Shown here in pieces: positions 14,954 through 21,939 of a stretch of DNA of 26,885 nt. Positions within the stretch are counted from its first letter, which is position 1, and every line of letters begins with the position of its first letter. The translations under genes were made by a program, and so were the position numbers. The stretch comes from an uncultured Chlamydiae bacterium (GTDB taxonomy: Bacteria > Chlamydiota > Chlamydiia > Chlamydiales > SM23-39). The notes under the pieces were generated by a model, which saw only the letters and a program-made list of their open reading frames with translations, was not told the origin of the DNA and made no database searches. Location: contig CAISYW010000139.1 in NCBI GenBank assembly GCA_903889795.1, positions 1 through 26,885 on the forward strand, written 5' to 3'.

Positions 14954-15156
14954 GATAGCAGTGGAGGGCTCTTTTTTTTTGTTCCTTTCTGACGATCTTT
15001 GAAAATACCTTAAGCGTTATCGAGAAATTTATAGCAAGAAGGGTTCGAATAAAACCGAGATCTTATGGGATATAGATTTTGTTTTCAATTGCCTGAAATC
15101 GATATTTCTGTCATTTATATCTGTCAGATTATCTAAAAAACCATTTTGTGAAGTTT

Positions 15157-15185
15157 TTGACAAAGTGTGTTTTAAATAATTTAAT
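15157..15185 (+). promoter_or_regulatory. near-consensus sigma-70 promoter of the 83-residue protein
   Basis: A perfect TTGACA (15157-15162), exactly 17 bases and TTTAAT (15180-15185, 5 of 6) predict a strong start near 15192, about 15 bases before the ATG. The rest of the 310-base gap 14897-15206 holds the htpX promoter and AT-rich DNA; I see no gene or RNA in it. Confidence 0.65.
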
Positions 15186-15206
15186 GGGACAAACTAAGGA
15201 AGCCTG

Positions 15207-15458
15207 ATGGTTAATGAAGTTGTAAAACTCGAACAAAAGTCCCGTAAAGACACGAAAGAAATCTCCATGGTTAAGATTCGAAAATCTCTTAGTGAAAACA
15301 ATGCCTGCTATGTCCTGATTACCTGTGGAGTCCCTTCGGATGATGGGAAAATGGATGTACAAATGTTTTATGAAGGCGATGAGGATTTAGTATCCTTCAT
15401 TGTCGATAATGCGCAGCAAGTATTCGACGATCGTTCCAAGTTTGAAAAGTCTCATTGA
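15207..15458 (+). CDS. small hypothetical protein, 83 residues
   Basis: I do not recognise this protein. It is soluble and has no signal peptide or membrane segment. A Lys-rich opening (VVKLEQKSRKDTKE) leads to a likely alpha/beta core, with YVLITCGVPS as a strand, MDVQMFYEGDEDLV acidic and FIVDNAQQVFDD helical. Two cysteines (C34 and C40) sit near the strand. AAGGAAG lies 5 bases before the ATG, and the promoter at 15157-15185 is close to consensus, so it should be well expressed. It stands alone between divergent htpX and the repeat before the M20 peptidase. The combination of strong promoter, strong ribosome site and balanced composition makes a real gene likely. A small regulator or adaptor is only a guess. 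Confidence 0.75.
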   Translation: MVNEVVKLEQKSRKDTKEISMVKIRKSLSENNACYVLITCGVPSDDGKMDVQMFYEGDEDLVSFIVDNAQQVFDDRSKFEKSH

Positions 15459-15540
15459 GCTCTATCCTTGCTTCCAACAAATTCTTTCACTATCATCAAT
15501 ATATAGCAAACGTAAGTCAAAAATCGGTTTTGGCTAAGTC

Positions 15541-15672
15541 GAAAATGTGATTTTTGAGGGCAAGATTTTGCGCCCTCAGTAGCAGTGCGGAGCTCGCAGC
15601 CAACTTAAGAAAGTTGGCAAGAGAGAGTAATGCGCTGAGATGCAAAAGATGTCGATGAGAAATCAAATGTTC
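15541..15672. repeat. about 130-bp palindromic repeat, family II copy 2
   Basis: The centre is a perfect hairpin, GCCAACTT (15599-15606) and AAGTTGGC (15611-15618) around AAGA. A side hairpin TGAGGGC/GCCCTCA spans 15555-15578. The outer parts pair imperfectly, for example ATGTGATTT on the left against AAATCAAAT on the right. Measured outward from the centre, the left arm aligns with the right arm of the element at 7527-7674 (TCC, ACT, CG.AAAT and TTGC.CTC blocks in order). It lies between the 83-residue gene and the M20 peptidase. Homology between the two copies is visible but moderate. Confidence 0.6.
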
Positions 15673-15716
15673 AGGCTGATGGCGACATACATTCAGCATA
15701 AAGATGAGGTTGATTT

Positions 15717-17075
15717 GTGAAAGAGTTTCAAGGCTGGATTGATGAGAATTTTGCGACCGTTCGCGAAGATTTGTTTACCTTTTTACGTTTTAAAACCATA
15801 AGCAGCGATTCTTCTTTTTTGGCTGAACATAAGCGATGCATTGAGTGGCTCTGCAACTATTTTCGCGCGATCGATTGTCGTTCGGAGATCATTGAAACGT
15901 GCGGATTGCCGATTGTCTACGCCGAAGATATGCATGCTGGGCCAAAGGCTCCGACCTTGCTCATTTACGGCCATTATGATGTGCAGCCTGTCGATCCTAT
16001 TGAACTTTGGAAATCCGACCCCTTTGAACCCGTTGAGAAAAACGGGCAATTTTATGCTCGAGGCGCCCAAGATGATAAAGGGCAAATTTTCTATGCGATG
16101 GCTGCTCTTCGATTCATTCGCGAAACGCATCGTCAATTGCCTGTGAATCTCAAGTTTTGTATTGAGGGAGAAGAAGAGAGTGGAAGCACAGGTTTGGCAA
16201 AGGCCCTGCCAAAGCTGAAAGAAAAGCTAAAAACCGATTATTTGCTCGTCATTGACTTCGATATGCTTGATGCCGCAACACCGTCCATTAACCTGGGAGC
16301 ACGCGGAATTATCACTCTTGAGGCTACTTTACGGGGATCCAATATTGATCTTCATTCCGGAAGCTTTGGCGGTATAGCTTATAACCCCAATCGCGCGGCT
16401 GCGGAATTAATCGCACAATTGTGGGATGAAAACGGACGCGTCGCTGTCCCTCATTTTTATGATGATGTGGATGAGCTTACTCCTCATGATAAAAGTCTTT
16501 TTTCGAAAGCTGATTCGCATTTTATCAAGGATGCGGGAATTGAGGCTTTGGGTGGAGAAAAGGGGCTTCTTTCGCATGAAGCCTGTTGGTTTCGGCCCAC
16601 GATGGAGATTAATGGCATTTCCGGCGGCTATACAGGACCCGGATTCAAAACAGTGATTCCGGCCGAAACGCGCATTAAAATATCTTGCCGGCTGGTGCCG
16701 AATCAAAATCCGGATCGAATTGGTCAATATGTGAAGGATTTCTTGCTGAAGAAAGTAAAAAAAGGCATTCATTTAATAGTAGATATACAGCATGGGGGGA
16801 AACCATACCGTGGGCAGGCAGATTCAAAGCTTTCCAAAGCTGTCGGAAAAGCGTATGAGGATTTATTTAAGAAGCCTTGCCAAAAAATTTTATCAGGCGG
16901 TTCGATTCCCGTCGTAGCGGATTTGATGAGTGTTCTGAATTCCGACGTAGTAGGAATGGGGTACGGTTTAGCCGGCGATAATGTTCACGCGCCCAATGAA
17001 CATTTTGGCGTGGATCGGTTTAAAAATGGGATTTTTACAGTTGCCCGCGCAATTGAATACCTTGGTGTTTTGTAG
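15717..17075 (+). CDS. M20 family metallopeptidase (dipeptidase/carnosinase-like)
   Basis: This is a zinc exopeptidase that probably hydrolyses dipeptides or trims acylated amino acids in the cytosol. The co-catalytic metal site is visible: H86 in YGHYDVQPVDP with D88, the bridging D119 in ARGAQDDKGQ, the general base/ligand pair E153/E154 in EGEEESGSTGL, an aspartate in VIDFDMLD (180-184), and the late HAPNEH histidine. The middle part (about 200-390) carries the M20 dimerisation domain with HSGSFGG and ISGGYTGPG. The 452 residues match M20A/CNDP-type dipeptidases rather than the shorter DapE. The start is a GTG at 15717 with GAGG 7 bases upstream. It is followed after 10 bases by the coiled-coil membrane protein, suggesting one transcript. 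The exact substrate cannot be read from sequence. Confidence 0.9.
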   Translation: MKEFQGWIDENFATVREDLFTFLRFKTISSDSSFLAEHKRCIEWLCNYFRAIDCRSEIIETCGLPIVYAEDMHAGPKAPTLLIYGHYDVQPVDPIELWKSDPFEPVEKNGQFYARGAQDDKGQIFYAMAALRFIRETHRQLPVNLKFCIEGEEESGSTGLAKALPKLKEKLKTDYLLVIDFDMLDAATPSINLGARGIITLEATLRGSNIDLHSGSFGGIAYNPNRAAAELIAQLWDENGRVAVPHFYDDVDELTPHDKSLFSKADSHFIKDAGIEALGGEKGLLSHEACWFRPTMEINGISGGYTGPGFKTVIPAETRIKISCRLVPNQNPDRIGQYVKDFLLKKVKKGIHLIVDIQHGGKPYRGQADSKLSKAVGKAYEDLFKKPCQKILSGGSIPVVADLMSVLNSDVVGMGYGLAGDNVHAPNEHFGVDRFKNGIFTVARAIEYLGVL

Positions 17076-17085
17076 GAGGAAACTT

Positions 17086-18510
17086 ATGTCGGTCTTAAGC
17101 CGGGCTTTGGGATTTGTCCATAAAGTCTTGCACGAAGAAACAGATTTTTCTACATTTCTTGCCGCTGGTCCGATTTCCGTTTTTTGTACCCTCATTGTTG
17201 CATTGCAACGCAATGGCAATCTCGATTTATTTGTTCTCGCGATTGTGTGTACTGTTCTTTGCATGAAAGGTCGAATGCGCGGATGGGTTTATTCGGCTTT
17301 ATTGCTCGCCGTTTCGGCGTTGATCAAGCATGCATTTTTTATAGAGAGCCATCATTTATGGCAGTGGGGGATCGAAGGATCCATGTTGATCGGATTTGCG
17401 ATGACTGCTGCGGCTCTTGAAATGGTTCATACCAAGGAAAAGAATTTGGTTGCACAGGTCGATAGTAACGAAAAGACCATTCGCAACTTGGAAGAGGAGT
17501 TGAGCAAAAATCGACACGAGGCTCTTCAAGAGCAGATCTCTTTGCGGGAGCGCCTCGCTGTTCTTCAAAAAGATTTTGATGAAAGTCAGTCTGAATTTTC
17601 CTCATTTCAAATTCTCAACGACGTTTTGCGTAAGACAACGGCTCAAACGAATCAAGAACGTGAGGATATCGTTCAGAAATTTCATGAAAAGGATCGTCAA
17701 ACGATCTCATTGTATGACGAAATAGAAAAACTCAAGCCGCAGGCAGCTCTTTTACGAGGGAAAATTGCTGAACGGGAATTTGAACTGACTCGTCTGCAAG
17801 GTCAAATGCATGGTTGGGTCGAACAATTAGCCGGGCGTGATCAAGCTATTCAGCTTTTACAAGAAAAAACCTCTGAGCGGGAAACTGCGGTAAATCTCCT
17901 GCAAGGTCAAATGCATGCTTCTGTCGAACAACTGGTTGAGCGCGATCAAACCATTCAAGTCCTGCAAGAAAAAATCGCTGAGCACGAGCAGTATATCGGT
18001 TCCGTGCGAGAAAAAATCGCTGAGCGGGAAGCTCTGTTGAATCGACTGCAAGGTCAAGAGCAGGGCTGGGTTGAACAATTAGCTGAGCGCGATCAGACTG
18101 TTCAGCTCTTACAAGAGCGATTGCAGGCAGCGGTTCATAAAGAGGCTCTTTATCAGGAGCTGAGAAAACAGTTTGATGAAAAGAATCGAGTTCTTCACCG
18201 GACTCGCGTTGAGCTGTTCCAGACGGATACGGCTCTTCAGGCGATGCGTTTGGAACAAGAGCAGCAAAAGACGGGCGATACACCTGACATAGAACGGGAG
18301 TTATCGAATGAGCTTGCCGCGCTGGAACAAGAAAGACAAAGCGTCGAGCAAGAAAATGAAAAACTTTTTGAGCTCGTCACCCTTCTTTCTAATGAGGCTT
18401 CACCTCAGGTTTTGAAACGTCTGTCGAAGAATAAGCAAAATTCGAATCCGGCAGAAGCGAATTTGAAAAATCAGCCATTCAAAAAGAATGCCAAAAAGAA
18501 AAAAGATTGA
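17086..18510 (+). CDS. four-helix membrane protein with long repeat-bearing coiled coil, Inc-like candidate
   Basis: I do not recognise a named family. The 474 residues begin with a short polar segment and four hydrophobic helices packed into about 25-105 (AAGPISVFCTLIVAL, LFVLAIVCTVLCM, WVYSALLLAVSALI, MLIGFAMTAAALEMV). From about 110 to 440 it is a charged coiled coil rich in E, Q, L and R with tandem repeats, and it ends in a basic tail (KKNAKKKKD). Closely paired hydrophobic hairpins plus a coiled coil resemble chlamydial inclusion membrane (Inc) proteins. The gene lies beside map, where C. trachomatis has CT850, an Inc protein reported to bind dynein light chain DYNLT1. That link is by position only. 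The ATG at 17086 has a perfect AGGAGG upstream, so the longer frame from 16981 is rejected. A terminator follows. Confidence 0.85.
   Translation: MSVLSRALGFVHKVLHEETDFSTFLAAGPISVFCTLIVALQRNGNLDLFVLAIVCTVLCMKGRMRGWVYSALLLAVSALIKHAFFIESHHLWQWGIEGSMLIGFAMTAAALEMVHTKEKNLVAQVDSNEKTIRNLEEELSKNRHEALQEQISLRERLAVLQKDFDESQSEFSSFQILNDVLRKTTAQTNQEREDIVQKFHEKDRQTISLYDEIEKLKPQAALLRGKIAEREFELTRLQGQMHGWVEQLAGRDQAIQLLQEKTSERETAVNLLQGQMHASVEQLVERDQTIQVLQEKIAEHEQYIGSVREKIAEREALLNRLQGQEQGWVEQLAERDQTVQLLQERLQAAVHKEALYQELRKQFDEKNRVLHRTRVELFQTDTALQAMRLEQEQQKTGDTPDIERELSNELAALEQERQSVEQENEKLFELVTLLSNEASPQVLKRLSKNKQNSNPAEANLKNQPFKKNAKKKKD
17794..18129 (+). repeat. in-frame tandem repeats inside the coiled-coil gene
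   Basis: Copies start at 17794, 17899 and 18046. The first step is 105 bases (35 residues). The second is 147 bases (105 plus a 42-base internal duplication of the EKIAE-type segment). The protein unit reads roughly LQGQMHxxVEQLxxRDQxxQ, then LLQEKIAERE. All steps are multiples of three and of the 7-residue heptad (35, 14), so the coiled-coil register is kept. Near-identical DNA such as CTGCAAGGTCAAATGCATG points to recent duplication. Confidence 0.85.
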
Positions 18511-18530
18511 AGAACTCTCCCTGAAAGGAG

Positions 18531-18556
18531 GCGGTGCGGCTATCGCCGCTTACCGC
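18531..18556 (+). terminator. terminator of the coiled-coil gene
   Basis: GCGGT-GCGGC pairs with GCCGC-TT-ACCGC around the loop TATC, giving ten GC-rich pairs with a 2-base bulge, followed by TTTAT. It lies 20 bases after the stop of the coiled-coil gene. Confidence 0.6.
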
Positions 18557-18568
18557 TTTATCATACAG

Positions 18569-18610
18569 CTTGCCTTGACCCACCCCTGAATGAGTGGGAC
18601 TCAAGGCAAG
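18569..18610 (-). terminator. long hairpin downstream of map
   Basis: CTTGCCTTGA-CCCAC (18569-18583) pairs with GTGGG and TCAAGGCAAG (18594-18610): 15 base pairs with a 2-base bulge and a 10-base loop. On the minus strand it follows the map stop by about 17 bases. There is no U run, so it may act as an mRNA 3' stabiliser rather than a strict terminator. With the neighbouring hairpin at 18531-18556 it separates two converging transcripts. Confidence 0.5.
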
Positions 18611-18627
18611 CGATGCGTTCAAACCCA

Positions 18628-19506
18628 CTACGCAAATAAGCTTGTTAGTATTTCACACTGATTTTCGGTGATAAGGAGAGTGTGTTCCCATTGAGCTGAC
18701 GGTTTGCCGTCTTTGGTTCGTACTGTCCAGTGATCGATCTCATCGATGATCCCTTCTCTGACGCCTGCGTTGATCATGGGCTCGATGGTGAAGATCATTC
18801 CAGGCACCATCTCGATTGCGAGTCTGTTATAATGATGGGGGATTTCGGGCGGTTCGTGAAAGGCGATGCCCACACCATGGCCGACATATTGATTTACGAC
18901 GCTGCATCCCTTTGCTGATGCATAATCTTCGATTGCTTCGCCGATCTGCCAAATCTGGGCACCGGGGCGGCATACTGAGATGGCCCGATTGAGACACTCT
19001 TTGGACACATCCATGACAAGCTGCTTTTCTTGAGAAATTTCACCGATTGCAACCATTCGGCTGCAGTCGCCGAAAAAGCCATTGACGATGCAGGAAACGT
19101 CGATGTTGAGGATATCCCCATTTATGAGAGGGCGCTGAGAGGGAATGCCATGGCAGATGACCTCGTTGAGAGAAGTGCAGATGGTTTTAGGGTAGGGCGG
19201 CTCTCCATAGTTCAGCGGGGCAGGGATTGCATTATGTTGTTTATGAAGCTTTCGGGACAGTTCATCGAGTTCAATCGTTGTGACGCCGGCTGCTGCTTTT
19301 TGGCATAATTCATCGAGAATGAGCGCTGTGATTTTGCATGCATGGCGGATTTTTGCGATCTGTTCGGCTGTTTTTAAAATAATTCCATATTGTTTCATAT
19401 ATCTCATGGCCAAAGGCTGAGATAGGGAAGGTTCGTGTTGGGGATAGTGGCATTTTTTCCATTTCTGGCCGCTGCCACACCAGCATAGGTCATTGCGTGA
19501 GATCAT
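18628..19506 (-). CDS. map: methionine aminopeptidase type I with N-terminal SEC-C zinc motif
   Basis: MAP removes the initiator methionine from new proteins. The five metal ligands are in place: two aspartates (DILNIDVSC and FGDCSRM), His in GHGVGIAFHEPPEIPH, Glu in FTIEPMINAG, and Glu in QWEHTLLIT. Residues 1-24 carry an extra SEC-C-type zinc motif, C8-x-C10-x8-C19-H20, in a lysine-rich setting (CGSGQKWKKCH). Chlamydial MAP also has this extension, and it may dock the enzyme on the ribosome. The 292 residues match CT851 as I recall it. The start lies 6 bases after the truA stop, in the run marC-truA-map. Confidence 0.96.
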   Translation of the reverse strand: MISRNDLCWCGSGQKWKKCHYPQHEPSLSQPLAMRYMKQYGIILKTAEQIAKIRHACKITALILDELCQKAAAGVTTIELDELSRKLHKQHNAIPAPLNYGEPPYPKTICTSLNEVICHGIPSQRPLINGDILNIDVSCIVNGFFGDCSRMVAIGEISQEKQLVMDVSKECLNRAISVCRPGAQIWQIGEAIEDYASAKGCSVVNQYVGHGVGIAFHEPPEIPHHYNRLAIEMVPGMIFTIEPMINAGVREGIIDEIDHWTVRTKDGKPSAQWEHTLLITENQCEILTSLFA

Positions 19507-19512
19507 ATGATT

Positions 19513-20262
19513 TTATTTTATGGGGTAAGCATAGAAAACTTCTATTAAAAATAGTCCATGGGCCGGCGCGGTGATGCCGGCATTTTTTCTCATTTTTGAA
19601 GCGAAGATCTTCGGGATGCAATCTTTAGGTAGTTTTTGGCATCCGATGTAAGCCAATGTACCAACAATATTTCGAGCCATTTTATAGAGAAAGCGATCGC
19701 CTCGAATTTCGATCCGTAGCCTCTTTTCTTCCATTGGTTGGATCGTGATACTCTCGATCGTTCGGATGGAATCATCTGTGCGTTCATTGGCAAATGCCAA
19801 AAAGTCGTGGGTTCCCAGAAAATCGCAAGCCGACGTTTGCATTAATTTTATATCCAGAGGCCGGTGGACATGCCAGGAATAGAGGCGGTTCATGGGCAGT
19901 TGGGTGGAGGAATTACAGATCCAGTAATGATATTCTTTGGCGAGGGCGCTCAGCGTAGGGTGGAATTGTTCGTCAACGAGCTGCACGGATTGTACAGAAA
20001 TTTCTTGAGGGAGAACTGAGTCGAGTGCACGCTGAAATTGGTGCGGATGGATGATTTGATCTGTGCGAAAATGGACGACCTGGCCTTTTGCATGAACCCC
20101 TCGATCGGTGCGGCTCGCTGCTTCGGTTTGAACGGCTTTGCCCAGAATCCGACTGATGGCTTTTTCCATTTCTTCCTGGATGGCAATTCCTGATCGGGTT
20201 TTTTGCCAGCCGAAAAAACGGCTTCCGTCATATGCAATGATAATTTGAATGTTGTGGCTCAT
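19513..20262 (-). CDS. truA: tRNA pseudouridine(38-40) synthase TruA
   Basis: TruA isomerises uridines 38-40 in the anticodon stem-loop of many tRNAs. The N terminus has IIIAYDGSRFFGWQ, and the catalytic aspartate D53 lies in AASRTDRGVHAKGQVVHF. Later come AKEYHYWI, GTHDFLAFA and the second-domain helix FLYKMARNIVGTLAYIG. The 249 residues are normal. It lies 12 bases downstream of marC and 6 bases upstream of map, so co-transcription is very likely. In C. trachomatis truA is elsewhere in my memory (near CT463), so its insertion between the marC and map genes would be specific to this lineage. Confidence 0.96.
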   Translation of the reverse strand: MSHNIQIIIAYDGSRFFGWQKTRSGIAIQEEMEKAISRILGKAVQTEAASRTDRGVHAKGQVVHFRTDQIIHPHQFQRALDSVLPQEISVQSVQLVDEQFHPTLSALAKEYHYWICNSSTQLPMNRLYSWHVHRPLDIKLMQTSACDFLGTHDFLAFANERTDDSIRTIESITIQPMEEKRLRIEIRGDRFLYKMARNIVGTLAYIGCQKLPKDCIPKIFASKMRKNAGITAPAHGLFLIEVFYAYPIK

Positions 20263-20274
20263 AATAAAGAGCGA

Positions 20275-20877
20275 TTATACCCCTAAGTGCTGCTTATGCA
20301 CAAAGGAGCTAATGCCACTGAGGAACATTTGAACGGCGATGAGAATCATGACAAGACCCATGAGACGTTCCATCGCAACGATTCCACGCCAACCAAGGAG
20401 ATTTTTGAGCATGGATGACCCGAGTAAGATAAGGAGGGACGCAGCCCATGCAATAAATATTGCCCCGATCATGACGAGGCTGTTGCTTTCCTGATGGCTA
20501 TAGATGATGACCGCAGCCAGAACCGCAGGGCCCGCTATGAGTGGAACGGCGAGAGGGACGATAAGAGGCTCGGTATCATGCGGAGCGACATCGCGAGGAT
20601 CGTGAGGGGGTGGGAAAATCATCTTTAAGCAGAGAAGAAATAGAATCACGCCTCCGGCAATCTGAATCGTATCGTGGGTTACATGGAGAAAATGCATCAG
20701 CCCGTTTCCAATAAAACTAAACAAAATGATGATGAAAAGGGCGATGAGCATTTCTCTCATGATCACATAGCGCTGACGCCGCGGATCCACTCCCTTCAAC
20801 AGGCTAATAAAGAAGGGAATATTTCCAATGGAATCCATTAGAAGGAATAGCGAAAACGCAAGCGAAAGAAGTGTCAT
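20275..20877 (-). CDS. MarC/YhgN family inner-membrane protein
   Basis: This is a six-helix integral membrane protein of the MarC family, whose molecular function is unknown. The early name linking MarC to multidrug resistance has not held up. Hydrophobic segments are visible at about 1-22, 44-64, 68-88, 110-132, 139-157 and 170-192. The family-typical stretch VPLAVPLIAGPAVLAAVI lies in the middle, after a short polar loop with DPRDVAPHDTEP. The 200 residues are normal. Its ATG is only 3 bases after the stop of the omp gene upstream, and truA follows after 12 bases. A MarC/YhgN gene near map also occurs in C. trachomatis (CT852), which supports the assignment. Confidence 0.9.
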   Translation of the reverse strand: MTLLSLAFSLFLLMDSIGNIPFFISLLKGVDPRRQRYVIMREMLIALFIIILFSFIGNGLMHFLHVTHDTIQIAGGVILFLLCLKMIFPPPHDPRDVAPHDTEPLIVPLAVPLIAGPAVLAAVIIYSHQESNSLVMIGAIFIAWAASLLILLGSSMLKNLLGWRGIVAMERLMGLVMILIAVQMFLSGISSFVHKQHLGV

Positions 20878-20880
20878 AAA

Positions 20881-21927
20881 TTAAAAATCCAAAGCTGCTT
20901 TAAATTTTAAACCCTGAAATCCCAAATCTTCAGCATATCGGCTCCATGAATACGTTGAGCCGTTTTCGAGATGAAGTCTTTGGTTTTGTCTCCACCAATA
21001 TTGGAATTCATAACCGGCGGCGAGCGAAAAGCGGATAACTCGCCAGCACATTTCCCACTGCAGGCCGGTATCTAGGCTCATGTTGGGCAATAGTTTGTGA
21101 GTATCTGCCAAAACATCAAGAGGAACTGCCGGTGAACTTCCAAAATTGATTGATTTGGCCGCGACTTTCATTTTTCCATAGATGAGGGATGCAGTAGCGC
21201 CGCCAAATAAACTCCATTGACTCGACCAATGCCAGTTTAGCTTTGTTCCGCCAAAAAGACCGATTCCGGATGTAGCATTAACATATTTGAGCAACTTGTT
21301 CTCATTCGATGAGGCGTTGAAAAATTCGGCATGGTTGCGCTGTTTGATCCAGGCGCTTCTCAGACCGAGGCGCGGTTGAAGAGAAAAACGAGGCCGCAAG
21401 AAATAGGGTCGTGACATGTCGACATCCAAAACGTTGAACGAAACGGCCCAGTTTGCTTCAGCTGATGTTTCATTCGCTGCGTTGGGAAGACCGGATGCGG
21501 AAAGTCCTTTGCCATGATGGTCTGAATGTTCAAAATCATGGAATTTTATGCGGGTAAATTCTGCAGAAAGAGTCCAGTCAACAATGGAAAATCGATAACC
21601 GAGACCGGTTCGAAAGCCAAATTGCCAATCATTATTTACCTGAACGATATTTCCAAAATAGGGACTCGCTACAGGAAATGAATCGTCGGTGAAAGCAAAT
21701 TCGCTTCCGCCAACAAATGGCTTCCAATAGAGCATCTCAATCGACAGAAAAGGTGCGTAGCAATTGATGTCAGGCGAGGCTGATGCGGTCTTGGCTCCAA
21801 CATTGCCATACACTGAACACATGCTGATCTCTTTCATCTGCTTTTCGAGTAGTGAAATGCGCTGATCGAGAGCGCTCGATGCCAAAAGAGGACTAGCGGC
21901 CAGTAAAATAAATGGGGTAAATTTCAT
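20881..21927 (-). CDS. MOMP-like outer membrane beta-barrel protein, copy 1
   Basis: This is one of three related porin-like proteins here. A signal peptide of about 18 residues (MKFTPFILLAASPLLASS) is followed by a short helical heptad stretch (QRISLLEKQMKEI). Then come GAKTASASP and the first strands (FLSIEMLYWKPFVGGSEFAF). The C-terminal part has WRVIRFSLAAGYEFQYWWRQN, RYAEDLG and a terminal phenylalanine (FKAALDF), the normal BAM-recognised barrel end. The pattern of W/Y-rich alternating strands fits the Legionella-type OMP/MOMP-like family that is expanded in environmental chlamydiae. The length is 348 residues. AAGGAAGAG precedes the ATG. It starts 12 bases after copy 2 and ends 3 bases before marC. 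Confidence 0.88.
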   Translation of the reverse strand: MKFTPFILLAASPLLASSALDQRISLLEKQMKEISMCSVYGNVGAKTASASPDINCYAPFLSIEMLYWKPFVGGSEFAFTDDSFPVASPYFGNIVQVNNDWQFGFRTGLGYRFSIVDWTLSAEFTRIKFHDFEHSDHHGKGLSASGLPNAANETSAEANWAVSFNVLDVDMSRPYFLRPRFSLQPRLGLRSAWIKQRNHAEFFNASSNENKLLKYVNATSGIGLFGGTKLNWHWSSQWSLFGGATASLIYGKMKVAAKSINFGSSPAVPLDVLADTHKLLPNMSLDTGLQWEMCWRVIRFSLAAGYEFQYWWRQNQRLHLENGSTYSWSRYAEDLGFQGLKFKAALDF

Positions 21928-21939
21928 CTGCTCTTCCTT

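Noticed and set aside
16981..17085. A 35-residue extension of the coiled-coil protein overlapping the M20 peptidase
   Set aside because: The ATG at 17086 has a perfect AGGAGG ribosome site just upstream, and the extension lies entirely in the peptidase coding sequence in another frame.
17846..18283. A 145-codon minus-strand frame opposite the coiled-coil repeats
   Set aside because: Long antisense frames are expected opposite repetitive, codon-biased coiled-coil coding DNA. There is no start signal, and the composition merely mirrors the repeats.
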